A DNA stretch of 64,000 bases, taken from Coralliovum pocilloporae (GTDB lineage Bacteria; Pseudomonadota; Alphaproteobacteria; Rhizobiales; Cohaesibacteraceae). A program made the position numbers and the translations under genes. Location: positions 1,895,501 through 1,959,500 of the forward strand of contig NZ_CP132542.1 of the NCBI RefSeq assembly GCF_030845175.1. The letters are read 5' to 3'. Positions within the stretch are counted from its first letter, which is position 1; each line of letters starts with the position of its first letter. Positions 19,136 through 26,320 of the stretch are shown here, piece after piece. Below the pieces are notes generated by a model. That model was not told where the DNA came from. It saw only the letters and a list, made by a program, of their open reading frames with translations, and made no database searches.

Positions 19136-19321
19136 GTCCTGCTCCAATGCTGGGGCGCGGTCCCGATCATGGATGCGCCCTGTCCTCGTCCCGATTTGGG
19201 TCCCGACGGATCGATTGCAGATGGCTGAGCCATCAAATCAGGCGCTTCTGTAATCTCATCAAAGGCTTCTGATGAAGCCAAAGCAAAGACCGAAACGTTC
19301 CGCTCGCAATCCGCCATATCC

Positions 19322-19340
19322 TATCCTGGGGGAGGGGATA
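19322..19340. promoter_or_regulatory. candidate RcnR/DmeR-type operator (G-tract between TATCC/GGATA)
   Basis: The site reads TATCCTGGGGGAGGGGATA: a G-rich core flanked by an inverted TATCC/GGATA pair, similar in style to the G/C-tract operators of RcnR and DmeR. It lies about 190 bp upstream of the regulator start, in the 339-bp gap before cbiO that otherwise holds no convincing gene. Confidence 0.4.
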
Positions 19341-19474
19341 AAAGCAATGAGACCTCGATCACATTTTGTGTGAGGAGACGTCGATGGGTGGAGAGTCGGA
19401 GTTTATGGGTCTGAATCTTGGAACTGCAGAAGAATTGCGTCTCTCAGATGTCCGGTCTGAAGTCCTGGAAAATA

Positions 19475-20161
19475 TCAGGCCGTGTCCGCAGCATGGCGAC
19501 ACTTGGGCTGGAGTTCTTCAATCCTGCCATCTTGCAGCTTCAGGGTTCTGGTGCCGATACGGGTTCGGAAATGGGGGTCATGGGAAATGACGACCATGGC
19601 CTGCGGCAGATTGCAGAGGATATCCACCAGATGCTCGGTGGTTCCTTCATCCAGCGCGTTTGTCGGCTCGTCCAGCAACAGGACATCCGGCTTCATCGCC
19701 AGAACGGATGCAAGGGAAACCAGGCGTTTTTCTCCGCCGGACAGTTTGTGTGTCACGCGGTCACGAAACTTGCCCAGATTGAGCTGATTGAGGGTTTCTT
19801 CCACAATAGCCAGTGCTTCTTCCCGCGACTTGCCAAGGTTTAGTGGGCCGAAGGCGATATCATCAGCCACAGTCGGGCAGAAGAGCTGGTCATCAGGGTC
19901 CTGAAAGACGAGACCCGCCCGCTGACGGACCTCGCGGAAATCAGCTTCAGTTCCGCGGATTTTGCCGAAGGCTTCAACAGTTCCGGACTGAGGTTGAATC
20001 AGGCCGACCATGATGTGGAACAGAGTGCTTTTCCCCGCACCGTTATGGCCGGTAAGACACAGACGCTCACCACCAACGAGCGCGAATTTGGCGCCGGTCA
20101 GGACGGTATGGCCATCCGGGTAGGAATAATGGATATCGGCGAGATTAAAAAGAACGTCCAA
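19475..20161 (-). CDS. cbiO: ECF transporter ATPase (cobalt/nickel), CbiO/NikO
   Basis: 228-residue energy-coupling ATPase of the metal importer. Motifs: Walker A GHNGAGKST, Q-loop VFQDPDDQLF (the CbiO-type form), signature LSGGEKR, Walker B VLLLDEPTNALD and switch His in VISHDP. The start is a TTG at 20161 inside the end of cbiQ (17-bp overlap); a good GGAGG lies 6-7 bp upstream within the cbiQ codons, supporting translational coupling. Last gene of the K-M-L-Q-O operon. Confidence 0.93.
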   Translation of the reverse strand: MDVLFNLADIHYSYPDGHTVLTGAKFALVGGERLCLTGHNGAGKSTLFHIMVGLIQPQSGTVEAFGKIRGTEADFREVRQRAGLVFQDPDDQLFCPTVADDIAFGPLNLGKSREEALAIVEETLNQLNLGKFRDRVTHKLSGGEKRLVSLASVLAMKPDVLLLDEPTNALDEGTTEHLVDILCNLPQAMVVISHDPHFRTRIGTRTLKLQDGRIEELQPKCRHAADTA

Positions 20162-20927
20162 AGCCGACCTCCATGAGGATAAGCCCGATCAGTGCCATGA
20201 CGGACAGCGCTGCGAAAGAATAGTCGCGCGGATGCAGGTGCATGGAATCGAGCAGGTAGAATTTTCCGGAAAAGCCCCGACATTTCATCGCTTGAAGGAT
20301 ACGCTCTGACCGCTCCAGTGAACGCACAAGCAGCATGCCGATAAGATAGCCGAAGGACCGATAGGTATGCAGGGAATTCCTGGCCTTGAAGGCCCGGGCC
20401 CGCATAGCCAGACGAAGGCGCTGATACTCCTGCTGGATAACGTCAATATAGCGGACCGTAAACAGTAGCAGATGGATCAGGCTTTCCGGCACACGCAGCC
20501 GATAGAGCGCATGGCCAAAAATGACCGCATCCATGGTGCCGACCAGTGTCAGCATCATCAACACCACTGCATTGGCTGTCAGGGCAATTTCAGACGCCCG
20601 ATAGAAACCTTCAAGACTGGCCGGATAGCCGAACAGGGTGAAGAGCTCTGTGCCTGGCATGGTAAAGGGCAGGGTTGCCAGCATGAAGATGATGAAGCTG
20701 TCCATGGTAATCATGCGCTTCAGGGTCCGCCGCATGGGCAGGCGGGAACCAAAAAGAGCCATAAAAGACAGACCCAGCGCCATAAACAGCGCCGGGAAAC
20801 TGTCAAGCGCCACGGTCACGAAGGAGAATGCCACGCAGGTCACAATCCGCAGACGGGGATCGGCACCGCCGATTAGTCCGGCAGGGCCGATAAGCCGTCT
20901 CGCGTCCTGTGACATGGCGTGACCCAT
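20145..20927 (-). CDS. cbiQ: ECF transporter T component, CbiQ/NikQ
   Basis: 260-residue membrane scaffold (T) subunit that couples the ATPase to the metal-binding S component. It has about five to six hydrophobic segments and the coupling-helix motif pair typical of EcfT: RLRLAMRARAFKAR (the A-R-A/G type) and RILQAMKCRGF. The stop overlaps the cbiO start, and the start lies 2 bp after the stop of the preceding L gene, so all are one transcript. Which metal is moved depends on the M/K components. Confidence 0.92.
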   Translation of the reverse strand: MGHAMSQDARRLIGPAGLIGGADPRLRIVTCVAFSFVTVALDSFPALFMALGLSFMALFGSRLPMRRTLKRMITMDSFIIFMLATLPFTMPGTELFTLFGYPASLEGFYRASEIALTANAVVLMMLTLVGTMDAVIFGHALYRLRVPESLIHLLLFTVRYIDVIQQEYQRLRLAMRARAFKARNSLHTYRSFGYLIGMLLVRSLERSERILQAMKCRGFSGKFYLLDSMHLHPRDYSFAALSVMALIGLILMEVGFGRSF

Positions 20928-20929
20928 GA

Positions 20930-21568
20930 TCAGGCCTTTCCGCTGTTCTGGTCAGCCAGCTTTCGCCGGGCTGCTAGATAAAAACCAACGCCGAACAGGC
21001 CGACAATATAGCCGATACCGCCGAGAACCCTTTGCAGGTCCAGCTTGTCCTGGAAACTCTGCAGTTCCTTGCGCAAGGGCCTGACACCCTTTGCAACAGC
21101 CTTGGCAATCGCTGCTTCCAGCTCTTCCTTGTTCACGGCTGCTGAGGCGGAATTATTAGGTTCGCCAGTTTCTGTTGTTGCAGGGCCTGATGTGGTGGAG
21201 GCTTGCTGTTGGGGGGTAGATCCCGCCTTCAGGCTTTCCGGCATTTCATCAACAGTCAGCGTGCCATTGGCCACATGCCCCTGTCCGAGATTGGATGTAA
21301 AGACATGGTCAATCCGGATTGTCGGTTTGAAAATGAAAATGCCTTCATCATCGGTTTTGGTTTCGCCCAGTTTCTTTCCGGACGAATCAAAAACCTCGAC
21401 GAGCACATTCTTCGCCATATCTCCGTTGGAAAAGCCGACTTCCCCTTCGATATGATCTCCTTCCGCGTAAAGCCCGATAATGACTTTATGGGCCAGGGCA
21501 GGTGTGAGCATGGAAAGGGAGAAGCAGGCGACCAGGGCCAGGCGTGCAAAAAACTGAAAGAGTGTCAT
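20930..21568 (-). CDS. NikL/CbiL-type accessory protein of metal ECF importer
   Basis: 212 residues: a signal peptide (about 1-26, ending ALA-H), an extracytoplasmic beta-sandwich domain like carboxypeptidase-regulatory folds (about 27-112), a Ser/Thr/Pro-rich linker, an acidic/basic helix and one C-terminal membrane span (about 180-203). Proteins of this shape (NikL) take the place of the small CbiN subunit in NikKMLQO-type systems. Its start overlaps the cbiM stop by 4 bp. The mature N-terminus begins with His (AHKVIIG), seen in related metal-binding members. Confidence 0.82.
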   Translation of the reverse strand: MTLFQFFARLALVACFSLSMLTPALAHKVIIGLYAEGDHIEGEVGFSNGDMAKNVLVEVFDSSGKKLGETKTDDEGIFIFKPTIRIDHVFTSNLGQGHVANGTLTVDEMPESLKAGSTPQQQASTTSGPATTETGEPNNSASAAVNKEELEAAIAKAVAKGVRPLRKELQSFQDKLDLQRVLGGIGYIVGLFGVGFYLAARRKLADQNSGKA

Positions 21569-22191
21569 GAGGATCGCCCCGCAGTTGGAATGGAGGCCGA
21601 CAGAAGTTCCGGCTTGACCTTGCGGACCAGAAGAATAGCTGCACCGGTCAAAAGACCCTCGATAATCATTACGGGAATATGGGCGAAGAAAGCAAGCTTG
21701 GCTGCAGGAATCAGCTCTTCACCGGAAAAAGCCAGACTGATACCGACAAACAGGGCTGTCAGCCCGATGGCCAGCGCCCCTGCAATACCGCCTGAGATCA
21801 TGGCAATCTTCAGATTGGGAGAGGAGATGCCACGGCGGCAGATTGCAGCTGCAATAACTGCTGACAACGCAATATTGGCTGCATTGACGCCGAGAACGGT
21901 AACGCCGCCAAATCCGAAGAACACGGCCTGTAGCAGAAGGCCCACAAAAAGCGCGGGAAAGGCGGCCCAACCGAGAATAACACCTGCCATGCCGTTCATG
22001 ATCAGGTGCACGCTGGACGGACCAAGCGGCACATGCACAAGAGACGCCACAAAGAATGTGGCGCTCAGAATGCCCGTAGCCGGAATGCGCTCCATATCAA
22101 GCTTTCGGAGCCCAAGTGCCAGGCCGGCGGCGGTGATGATACCGCCCCCGATCAGGACTTCTGTTGAAAGTGCTCCGTCAACGATATGCAT
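21565..22191 (-). CDS. cbiM: ECF metal importer substrate component, CbiM/NikM
   Basis: 208-residue S component that binds Co(II) or Ni(II) through its extracytoplasmic N-terminus. The protein must begin MHIVDGALS: the N-terminal Met-His pair is the metal ligand in CbiM, so the ATG at 22191 is chosen over a TTG at 22200. Further family features are LVHVPLGPSSVHL (conserved histidines) and seven hydrophobic segments. The end of a 126-bp TAGGGTC repeat (22192-22317) abuts the start codon, leaving no obvious ribosome site of its own. Confidence 0.93.
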   Translation of the reverse strand: MHIVDGALSTEVLIGGGIITAAGLALGLRKLDMERIPATGILSATFFVASLVHVPLGPSSVHLIMNGMAGVILGWAAFPALFVGLLLQAVFFGFGGVTVLGVNAANIALSAVIAAAICRRGISSPNLKIAMISGGIAGALAIGLTALFVGISLAFSGEELIPAAKLAFFAHIPVMIIEGLLTGAAILLVRKVKPELLSASIPTAGRSS

Positions 22192-22317
22192 TAGGGTCAA
22201 AACTCATTGTTTACGTCCATTCCGCGATAGTCATTTTTTCGTCCGGCGCTCTTGTTTCTGCCCATTCTGTACGTCCCAGATGAACAGAATGGGCATGAGC
22301 AATGAGTCTTGACCCTA
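22192..22317. mobile_element. 126-bp MITE-like element, TAGGGTC family
   Basis: Terminal inverted repeats of 18 bp with one mismatch: TAGGGTCAAAACTCATTG at 22192-22209 and its complement ending GACCCTA at 22317. An inner inverted repeat, GCCCATTCTG ... CAGAATGGGC (about 22259-22293), can form a hairpin. No coding capacity. It sits inside the cobalt operon between the K gene and cbiM, and is related to the element at 41358-41626. Confidence 0.85.
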
Positions 22318-22321
22318 GGCT

Positions 22322-23113
22322 CTATTCCATATCGTAGGCGCGGATCCAGATAACTGCATCCTGGGAAAGTTCCTTGCCTTCATGTTCCTTGACAGGACCA
22401 GAGCCAAGAGCGGCAAAGCCCCAGAAACCGGCTTTTGGAACGCCGAAGGAGAACATGCCGTTTTCGTCGGTCACAAGAGCAACGGCACCGCCCGGAGGAG
22501 GCGTAACTGTTGCCGGTTTGGCCGCATTGGTTTCCATATCCGGCTCAGCAGCCATGTACTCGATTTCGAGCTCGGCATTGGCGACCGGCTTGCCGTCTGC
22601 CAGAACCTGACCGGTAAAGGTGGAACCGGCAAGAATGTTGGTTGGCTTTACAAGCGGCACGATTTCGGTCTTAAGGCCGAGGGCAGAATTCCAGTCAGTC
22701 GGCACACCGCCCTTGTTCACAAAGCTTTTTGTGATCTGCTGAATGTAGATGTCTTCGCTGCCTTCATAATAGGGAGCCGGCTCGACGACGAAGATATAGT
22801 CGCCGTTGCGCTTGACCTTGGCAGATGCTTCAAAAGCAGCGGCATCATTGGTCGGGCCCTTGAAGGAGATCGGCTTAACAGCGCCCAGAAGGTCGGTCTT
22901 CTTGCCTTTGTGGATGACAAAAAAGGCTTCCGGCTGGCCCATATCCATCACATGGCCTGCTTCATACGGATGCCAGAAGATGAGCTTGAACGGAACGTCG
23001 CCAGCTTTTTCGAGATTGACTTCCGGTGTGTAGACAAGCTGGAAATGGGCTGCAGCAGACACTGTGCCTGCGATAAGTACGGCGGTTGTGGCCGCCAGGA
23101 TTTTCTTCAACAT
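22322..23113 (-). CDS. NikK/DUF4198-type extracytoplasmic metal-uptake protein
   Basis: 263 residues with a signal peptide (about 1-22, cleavage near VSAAA-H) and a DUF4198 beta-sandwich pair. The mature protein begins with His (HFQLVYTPE) and contains further His/Glu/Asp candidates (FWHPYEAGHVMDMG). In NikKMLQO systems the K protein is an auxiliary extracytoplasmic metal-binding component. The ATG at 23113 has GGAGA upstream. First gene of the operon, downstream of a cobalamin riboswitch on the same strand, which argues for cobalt rather than nickel. Confidence 0.87.
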   Translation of the reverse strand: MLKKILAATTAVLIAGTVSAAAHFQLVYTPEVNLEKAGDVPFKLIFWHPYEAGHVMDMGQPEAFFVIHKGKKTDLLGAVKPISFKGPTNDAAAFEASAKVKRNGDYIFVVEPAPYYEGSEDIYIQQITKSFVNKGGVPTDWNSALGLKTEIVPLVKPTNILAGSTFTGQVLADGKPVANAELEIEYMAAEPDMETNAAKPATVTPPPGGAVALVTDENGMFSFGVPKAGFWGFAALGSGPVKEHEGKELSQDAVIWIRAYDME

Positions 23114-23285
23114 GTAAGGTCTCCATGAGCTCACGAGGGAGCGGAAAACAATGGAGACGCTCGGGGACTTCAAAGGCCAAAGACGCATACGACTGGTGTC
23201 AGGCAATGCCGCCTTTAGACCTGACGCTCACCCCGGCGTCGGGACACCATCGATGAACGCCCGCATTTGGTCGCGATCATCGGTT

Positions 23286-23450
23286 GACGGCAGGTCTCCT
23301 GGCTTGCGGGTCATGCGAGCGGTTCGCCTTCCCGGACAAAGATCTGTCCAGTGGCTTTATGAACCGTCGTAGTCGCTTACAGTTGCGGGGGCAGCTGAGG
23401 ATTTGGCCGGAGGCCGCACCACATTCCCTATTAATCTACGGAACCGTCAG
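23286..23450 (-). ncRNA. cobalamin riboswitch upstream of the cobalt importer operon
   Basis: Read on the minus strand, the region carries the standard B12-riboswitch blocks in order: GCTGCCCCCGCAACTGTAAG, AGCCACTG, GGGAAGGC and AGCCAGGAGACCTGCC. It ends about 170 nt before the K gene start and should repress the importer when adenosyl- or other cobalamin is plentiful. B12 control is the main argument that the ECF system moves cobalt. Confidence 0.95.
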
Positions 23451-23569
23451 CGACGGGATGTAGCACTGGATTGCCGTAAGCGCAATTCAGATATGCCACG
23501 GTTATGACAAATTTTCCCCATTCGGATGATTGCGGATTGCAATCTGCATGAAACCTCGTGATGATGAGT

Positions 23570-23768
23570 ACGTTAGGTGCTGCGATTCACCCACAAGATG
23601 TGTCGCAGATAATTGGGAAGCCGGTGATGCGTATGCTAAGTCCGGCACTGCCCCCGCAACGGTGATAGAGTTGCGCGTAACCAAGGCCACTGGGATGTCT
23701 GTCCTGGGAAGGTGTTACGCAGGTTCAGATGTCATCTGACCGCTCTTCAGTCCGGAAACCAGCCTGAT
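23570..23768 (+). ncRNA. second cobalamin riboswitch, divergent from the first
   Basis: Plus-strand sequence with the same ordered blocks: TTAGGTGCTG, CACTGCCCCCGCAACGGTGA, AAGGCCACTGGG, CTGGGAAGGTG and AGTCCGGAAACCAGCCTGATG. About 120 bp separate it from the minus-strand riboswitch. The next plus-strand gene is the unknown 104-residue protein at 23920, which is followed by a terminator, so this riboswitch appears to control that single gene. Confidence 0.93.
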
Positions 23769-23919
23769 GAAACCGGCATGCCTGATGGTGTGCCTTGGCT
23801 ACCGAATCGCGGAGGGCGATTGCAGGGGCGATTTGGTGGCTCAGGCCATCCGGCGTCCATCTGACAACTCCCCGCGAACATACCACAGCAGGCTGGAGCC
23901 TGTACGAAAGGATACTGGT

Positions 23920-24234
23920 ATGGACGCGACAGACCTGAATTCCATAAATGGCCGAATGACCGGCATGCGGAGACGATCAGCCAGATCCTCCCGCAGAGAG
24001 AGAAGAGAGCGGACGCATTATGGCCGGTCAGACCAGGCCGGTCTGGCGCTGGGGCTCTGGCTGGCAAGTCTGCCTGATCACGTCAATCCTGTAGAAGCGG
24101 CGCGGGCACTTCTGAAAGAAGCCGGTCCTGACGCGTCCGGGCCAGTTGCCGAGCTCATGGAGCAGGTGGCCAGTATGCCGCTCGACTGGCGCGCCACATC
24201 GCAGCCTGCAGAGCGACGAGCTCTTATGAACTGA
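23920..24234 (+). CDS. unknown 104-aa protein downstream of a cobalamin riboswitch
   Basis: I do not recognise this protein. N-terminal 36 residues are strongly basic, with a run of Arg and Ser between 17 and 36. Residues 40-104 are predicted helical (AGLALGLWLASLPD, then VEAARALLKEAG, then VAELMEQVASMPLDW). There is no signal peptide or clear membrane span and no Cys; His are at 33 and 54. The ATG at 23920 has GAAAGGA about 8 bp upstream; the frame is open from 23767, but that part lies in the riboswitch leader. A strong terminator at 24271-24300 follows, so the gene forms a monocistronic B12-controlled unit. Coding status is likely but unproven. Confidence 0.6.
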   Translation: MDATDLNSINGRMTGMRRRSARSSRRERRERTHYGRSDQAGLALGLWLASLPDHVNPVEAARALLKEAGPDASGPVAELMEQVASMPLDWRATSQPAERRALMN

Positions 24235-24270
24235 GAGTGTGGAGTATTTTGGGGGCAAGACTCCAATCTG

Positions 24271-24300
24271 AAAACGGGAGTGCATGGCGCTCCCGTTTTT
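24271..24300 (+). terminator. intrinsic terminator of the B12-controlled unit
   Basis: Stem AAAACGGGAG (24271-24280) with CTCCCGTTTT (24290-24299), a 9-nt loop, and a T-rich end. It lies 36 bp after the stop of the 104-aa gene and separates it from the metal ABC operon that starts at 24515. Confidence 0.92.
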
Positions 24301-24417
24301 GTGTTTGAGGGATACGGCGCGGCGCGATAGATCGTGATACTTATGTAGATCACTGATAAATCTCTGAAAAATATAGCTTCTGAAAATCCCGATGATGTGT
24401 GCGGCCTAGTGTTCTTG

Positions 24418-24473
24418 TTGCAAGTCATTCGCAAAAAAGTGTGATCTGCTCTTGCAGTTGCGAATTATTTGCA
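24418..24473. promoter_or_regulatory. two candidate Fur-family (Mur-like) 7-1-7 boxes
   Basis: Box 1 is 24418-24434 (TTGCAAGTCATTCGCAA, two mismatches between halves). Box 2 is 24459-24473 (TGCGAATTATTTGCA, 7-1-7 with one mismatch). Both resemble the TGCAAAT-type Mur boxes of rhizobia. They lie 42-97 bp upstream of the first gene of the Mn/Zn-type ABC operon. Confidence 0.5.
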
Positions 24474-24514
24474 TTAAAGATCCAGGATCGAAGTTCAGAA
24501 GTGAGAATGCGTTG

Positions 24515-25459
24515 ATGCGTCGTCTGTCTGTCTTGATTGTTGCTGTTCTGATGATGGTTATGCCAGCCCATGCGGGCAAGCTGAACATTGTCACCACGGT
24601 CGGGATGATCGGTGATCTGGTATCCGAAGTTGCCGGAAACCGGGCGGATGTCAGCACGTTGATCGGCGAGGGTGTCGATCCGCATTCCTATCGCACCACC
24701 CGCAGCGATGTGATCCTGTTGGGGCGGGCGGATGTGATCATTCACAACGGCCTCTATCTGGAAGCCCAGATGGAGGAGCTGCTTCATAAACTGGCGAAGA
24801 AAAAGCCGGTCATCGCGCTGGGAGAAACCCTGCCGAAGGAGCAGCTGTTTGCCAGTGATGAATATCCTGACAAGTTTGATCCACATATCTGGATGAGCCC
24901 TGCTCTCTGGAAGGAAGCAGCGGAGAATGCCCGCGACGAACTGATCCGCCTTGATCCGGAGGGCGAGTCGGAATTTCGCAAAAATGCTGCAGCCTACATC
25001 ACGAGACTGGATGCTCTGTCCGATTATGTAAAACGCTCGGCCCTGTCGGTTCCGGAAAACAGCCGCGTGCTGGTCACAGCTCACGATGCCTTTGGCTATT
25101 TCGGCAAGGCCTATGGCTTCGAGGTGCTTGGTATTCAGGGTATCTCCACCCAGAGCGAGGCCGGGCTGCTGCGGATCGAAGAGCTGGTCAATCTGCTGGT
25201 CGAGCGCAGGGTTTCAGCGGTTTTCGTGGAAAGCTCCGTATCCGAGCGCAATATCAGGGCGCTGGTCGAGGGAGCTGCCGCCCGTGGGCACAAGGTCATT
25301 GTGGGTGGTGAGCTGTTCTCAGATGCCATGGGTGCGCCTGGGACTTATGAAGGCACCTATATCGGTATGCTGGATCACAATGCCACGGTGATTTCCCGTG
25401 CACTTGGCGGTAATGCTCCAGCGCGCGGATTGAACAATCGCCTCGGGGCCGGGAGCTGA
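24515..25459 (+). CDS. Mn/Zn/Fe ABC transporter, substrate-binding lipoprotein-like SBP (TroA/MntC type)
   Basis: 314-residue periplasmic metal-binding protein (cluster A-I), with a signal peptide at about 1-20 (MRRLSVLIVAVLMMVMPAHA). Metal ligand candidates in the expected order are DPHSYR, DPHIWM, the His in TAHDAFGYF and the Asp in GMLDHN near the C-terminus. This layout matches manganese/iron more than the His-rich zinc ZnuA, since no His-rich loop is present. The ATG at 24515 starts the signal peptide; the frame opens at 24452 inside a putative regulatory box. First gene of a four-gene operon. Confidence 0.92.
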   Translation: MRRLSVLIVAVLMMVMPAHAGKLNIVTTVGMIGDLVSEVAGNRADVSTLIGEGVDPHSYRTTRSDVILLGRADVIIHNGLYLEAQMEELLHKLAKKKPVIALGETLPKEQLFASDEYPDKFDPHIWMSPALWKEAAENARDELIRLDPEGESEFRKNAAAYITRLDALSDYVKRSALSVPENSRVLVTAHDAFGYFGKAYGFEVLGIQGISTQSEAGLLRIEELVNLLVERRVSAVFVESSVSERNIRALVEGAAARGHKVIVGGELFSDAMGAPGTYEGTYIGMLDHNATVISRALGGNAPARGLNNRLGAGS

Positions 25460-25461
25460 TC

Positions 25462-26277
25462 ATGTCTGGAGCCTCTGTGGAACTGATTGCTGATCATGGG
25501 GTCATTGCCCCGCGTCTGGACCCGAAAAGCCCGTTTGCGGTCAATGGTCTGACCGTTGCCTATCACCGTAAGCCTGTTCTCTGGAATGTGTCTTTCTCGG
25601 CACCTGCCGGAAAACTGGTTGCGATTGTCGGCCCGAACGGCGCCGGGAAGTCCACTTTCCTCAAAGCGTCACTTGGTCTGATCCCGCGTATTTCCGGTGA
25701 TGTAAGTGTGTTCGGCAGCGCGTTTGACCAGGCCCGCCGCCAGATCGGTTACGTCCCGCAGCGATCCTCTGTCGACTGGGATTTTCCCTCAACGGCTCTG
25801 GATGTTGTGCTGATGGGGCTGTATGGCGAAATCGGCTGGTTCCGCTGGGTTGGCCGGTCCCATCGCCGGAAGGCCATGGATTATCTGAAACTGGTTGAGA
25901 TGGAAGAATTCGCTGACCGTCAGATCGGGCAATTGTCCGGCGGCCAGCAGCAGCGTATTTTCCTGGCACGTGCTCTTGCCCAGAATGCTGATGTCTATTT
26001 CATGGATGAACCGTTTGCCGGTGTTGATGCGGCAACCGAACGGGCCATCATCACAGTCCTGCGCAAGTTGGTGGATGATGGCAAGACGGTGATCTGCGTT
26101 CACCATGATCTTGAAACCGTACCGGACTATTTCGATCATGTGCTTCTGCTCAGTGGTCAGACCATTGCCGATGGTTCTGTCCGCGATGTGTTCACCCCCG
26201 ATAACCTGCAGAAGGCCTATGGTGGCCGTCTGGCCGAGACACAGTTGAACGCCCTGCGTCACTCAGCCGAACTGTAA
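25462..26277 (+). CDS. Mn/Zn-type ABC transporter ATPase
   Basis: 271-residue ATP-binding subunit: Walker A GPNGAGKST, Q-loop VPQRSSVDWDFP (the SVDWDFP form is typical of TroB/MntB/ZnuC-type ATPases), signature LSGGQQQR, Walker B VYFMDEPFAGVD and switch HHD. It begins 2 bp after the binding-protein stop. Works with the two permeases that follow, presumably as a heterodimeric channel with this ATPase on the cytoplasmic side. Confidence 0.94.
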   Translation: MSGASVELIADHGVIAPRLDPKSPFAVNGLTVAYHRKPVLWNVSFSAPAGKLVAIVGPNGAGKSTFLKASLGLIPRISGDVSVFGSAFDQARRQIGYVPQRSSVDWDFPSTALDVVLMGLYGEIGWFRWVGRSHRRKAMDYLKLVEMEEFADRQIGQLSGGQQQRIFLARALAQNADVYFMDEPFAGVDAATERAIITVLRKLVDDGKTVICVHHDLETVPDYFDHVLLLSGQTIADGSVRDVFTPDNLQKAYGGRLAETQLNALRHSAEL

Positions 26278-26320
26278 GCCGGAGCTGATCCCATGAAGTT
26301 GATCTCATGAGGCCGATCCT

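Noticed and set aside
19366..19590. 74-codon plus-strand open frame upstream of and antisense to cbiO
   Set aside because: It has a GGAG-type site, but most of it is antisense to cbiO and the peptide has no recognisable features.
21203..22312. 369-codon plus-strand open frame opposite the cobalt L and M genes
   Set aside because: It is long but spans two clear ECF genes and a MITE, with low-complexity Pro/Arg/Thr sequence and no family resemblance.
24452..24514. Extended N-terminus of the metal-binding protein from TTG 24452
   Set aside because: The TTG lies within the putative Mur box and the extension would bury the signal peptide.
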